The notes under the pieces: model-generated
Told to the model about the DNA's origin: nothing
Databases searched by the model: none
The model's input: only the letters and a program-made list of their open reading frames with translations
Part shown: piece after piece, positions 5,508 to 6,593 of the stretch
How positions within the stretch are numbered: the stretch's first letter is position 1
Layout: each line of letters opens with the position of its first letter
Position numbers and translations under genes: made by a program
Assembly (NCBI GenBank): GCA_938022235.1
Contig: CALIEL010000308.1
Location: 1-6,593, forward strand
DNA length: 6,593 nucleotides
Source: Oribacterium parvum
Lineage (GTDB): Bacteria; Bacillota; Clostridia; Lachnospirales; Lachnospiraceae
Direction: 5' to 3'

Positions 5508-6593
5508 TGTACGACTACCTCGAATTTCACTTCAGGATATCCGTCAGCCTTGATGGTTACAGGATAGGTTCCGGGGCCGTCAAAGTACTTTACTTCCTGA
5601 CCGTCCTTCTTGTAGCTCGCCTCAGTATTTACGCTACCGTCTTCATTGAAAATGTTCTTTCCGAATCTTCTTCCGGAACCGCCCTTAAACTCCTGCTCTC
5701 CGATGGTTGCGGAGCTCGTAGAAGCAATGTAGTTTGCGATAGTCAGCTGATCTGCGTTTTCCGCAAGGCTTAACTTGTTATTTTCAAAATGGAAGTCCTC
5801 CGCCTTTAAGCCGGATTCTACCAGTACCTTAAAGGATACATCGGTAAGCTTGTCATTAGAGAACACCAGCTGATACTTTCCGGGAGTCATTTCCTTAGGC
5901 AGTACCAAAACACCGGCGGTGTCTGTATTAACCTCTCCCTTTACCTCACTCTTCCTACTGATAACCTTGCCAAGAGCGTAGCTGTCTTCTCCGGTGGAAA
6001 GCTGATAATTCACTTTGGTGCCTTCCGGACTGTAGCTTACCTTCTCATCTCCGCTAACCTTGTACTCAGCAGGAGCAATCTTCTTCACATGAAGGTTTAC
6101 GGGAACCTCCACATCATCCTCGTCCATTAAGAAGTAGGTAATCTTTACAATGTCCTTGTCCTGAATATCTTCAAAACGCTTAAACTCTTTCTGAGCCTTA
6201 TGGTTGGTGTCCTCGAAAGCCACAGCGGAAAATGCCAGCTCCTCCGGCTTTACCCAGATATTGTCCTCATGCTTTAAGCCGTACTTTGCGCCGTCCTTGG
6301 TTTCCAGAATCGCAGCCTGTACGATTTCAGAGTCCATATCCAAACCGCTGACTTCGATTTCATAATTTCCGTAGGAGGAAGTGGTGGTAATATCCGCTTC
6401 GGTGTCCTTCGCTTCATTTGTAGTTCCCTGTGTCTTGGAAAGGGTTCCGTCGGAGTTTAATACCTTATACTCCTTAGGCTCCGTGCTGACTTCACTTTCA
6501 ATAGCCCCCATCAAAGTAAGAAGCGCATTCTTGCTTTCCTTCTTCTCCTCCAATGCCTTCTTGGCATCCTCATAGAGAGACTTCGGAATCGCA
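5504..6593 (-). CDS. Cell-surface protein with Tp47/Shr-HID-like modules, 5' end cut by window
   Basis: Only the C-terminal 362 residues are in the window; the frame runs open to the edge, so signal peptide and start lie outside. A TTG at 6553 is open to use as a start but more likely encodes an internal Leu, because YEDAKKALEEKKESK continues as a helix across it. Next come GNYEIEVSGLDM...DGAKYGLKHEDNIW (visible residues about 76-113), similar as I recall it to modules of the T. pallidum Tp47 lipoprotein family. A middle beta-rich part follows (about 165-260), then a last module with RRFGKNIF (309-316) and GPGTYPVTIKADGYPEVKFEVVV (339-361), whose ending matches Shr-type hemoglobin-interacting or Tp47 Ig-like domains. 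There is no C-terminal LPXTG or membrane anchor, so it is anchored at its N terminus, non-covalently, or secreted. Coupling to the flavoprotein gene suggests joint work in surface redox or iron/heme handling. The family assignment comes from memory, not a search. Confidence 0.72.
   Translation of the reverse strand, partial: AIPKSLYEDAKKALEEKKESKNALLTLMGAIESEVSTEPKEYKVLNSDGTLSKTQGTTNEAKDTEADITTTSSYGNYEIEVSGLDMDSEIVQAAILETKDGAKYGLKHEDNIWVKPEELAFSAVAFEDTNHKAQKEFKRFEDIQDKDIVKITYFLMDEDDVEVPVNLHVKKIAPAEYKVSGDEKVSYSPEGTKVNYQLSTGEDSYALGKVISRKSEVKGEVNTDTAGVLVLPKEMTPGKYQLVFSNDKLTDVSFKVLVESGLKAEDFHFENNKLSLAENADQLTIANYIASTSSATIGEQEFKGGSGRRFGKNIFNEDGSVNTEASYKKDGQEVKYFDGPGTYPVTIKADGYPEVKFEVVVQ

Noticed and set aside
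5190..5773. Plus-strand frames opposite the membrane domain and surface protein
   Set aside because: They overlap two coupled genes on the other strand and show no recognisable domain or translation signal.
6551..6553. TTG as the true start of the surface protein
   Set aside because: The frame is open upstream with sensible sequence (IPKSLYEDAKKA), the encoded protein would lack a signal peptide, and no convincing ribosome binding site precedes it.

Overview
The window looks like chromosomal DNA of a low-to-mid GC Clostridia (Firmicutes), most likely a Lachnospiraceae member. An oral Oribacterium-like genome is my best guess, but that is inference only. The supporting signs are Gram-positive style Shine-Dalgarno sites, a T-box riboswitch controlling a tryptophan gene, paralogous SLSAC-type lipoproteins, and a flavinylated membrane redox protein next to a large surface protein. 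All five protein genes lie on the minus strand, so transcription runs from high to low coordinates.

In transcription order: (1) 6593-5504, the C-terminal 362 residues of a large secreted or surface protein with Ig-like modules resembling the Tp47/Shr-HID type. (2) 5507-4287, overlapping it by ATGA, a polytopic ferric-reductase-like membrane protein fused to an extracytoplasmic FMN-binding domain with a covalent-flavin motif. Together these two look like an envelope electron-transfer or iron/heme-related operon. (3) 4286-4011, an intergenic region with a promoter, a terminator-type hairpin directly after its -10 box, and two consecutive 36-bp hairpin units. (4) 4010-2964, a DUF3829/YiiG-type lipoprotein. 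(5) 2963-2836, a second copy of the promoter-plus-hairpin arrangement. (6) 2835-1762, a paralogous DUF3829 lipoprotein. (7) About 1770-1674, four degenerate 25-bp AT-rich tandem repeats. (8) About 1669-1364, a promoter and a complete T-box leader with a UGG (Trp) specifier and an intrinsic terminator. (9) 1241-1, trpE, the first 413 codons of anthranilate synthase component I, cut off by the window edge.

Functionally there are three transcription blocks. The surface protein and flavoprotein are translationally coupled. The lipoprotein pair arose by duplication of a unit that included its promoter and leader hairpin. The trp block is controlled by tRNA-Trp charging. The least explained parts are non-coding: the duplicated promoter/terminator composite, the 36-bp hairpin pair that appears to be inserted in only one of the two paralogous leaders, and the 25-bp repeats before the trp promoter. 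I saw no tRNA, rRNA, CRISPR array, transposase or phage gene.
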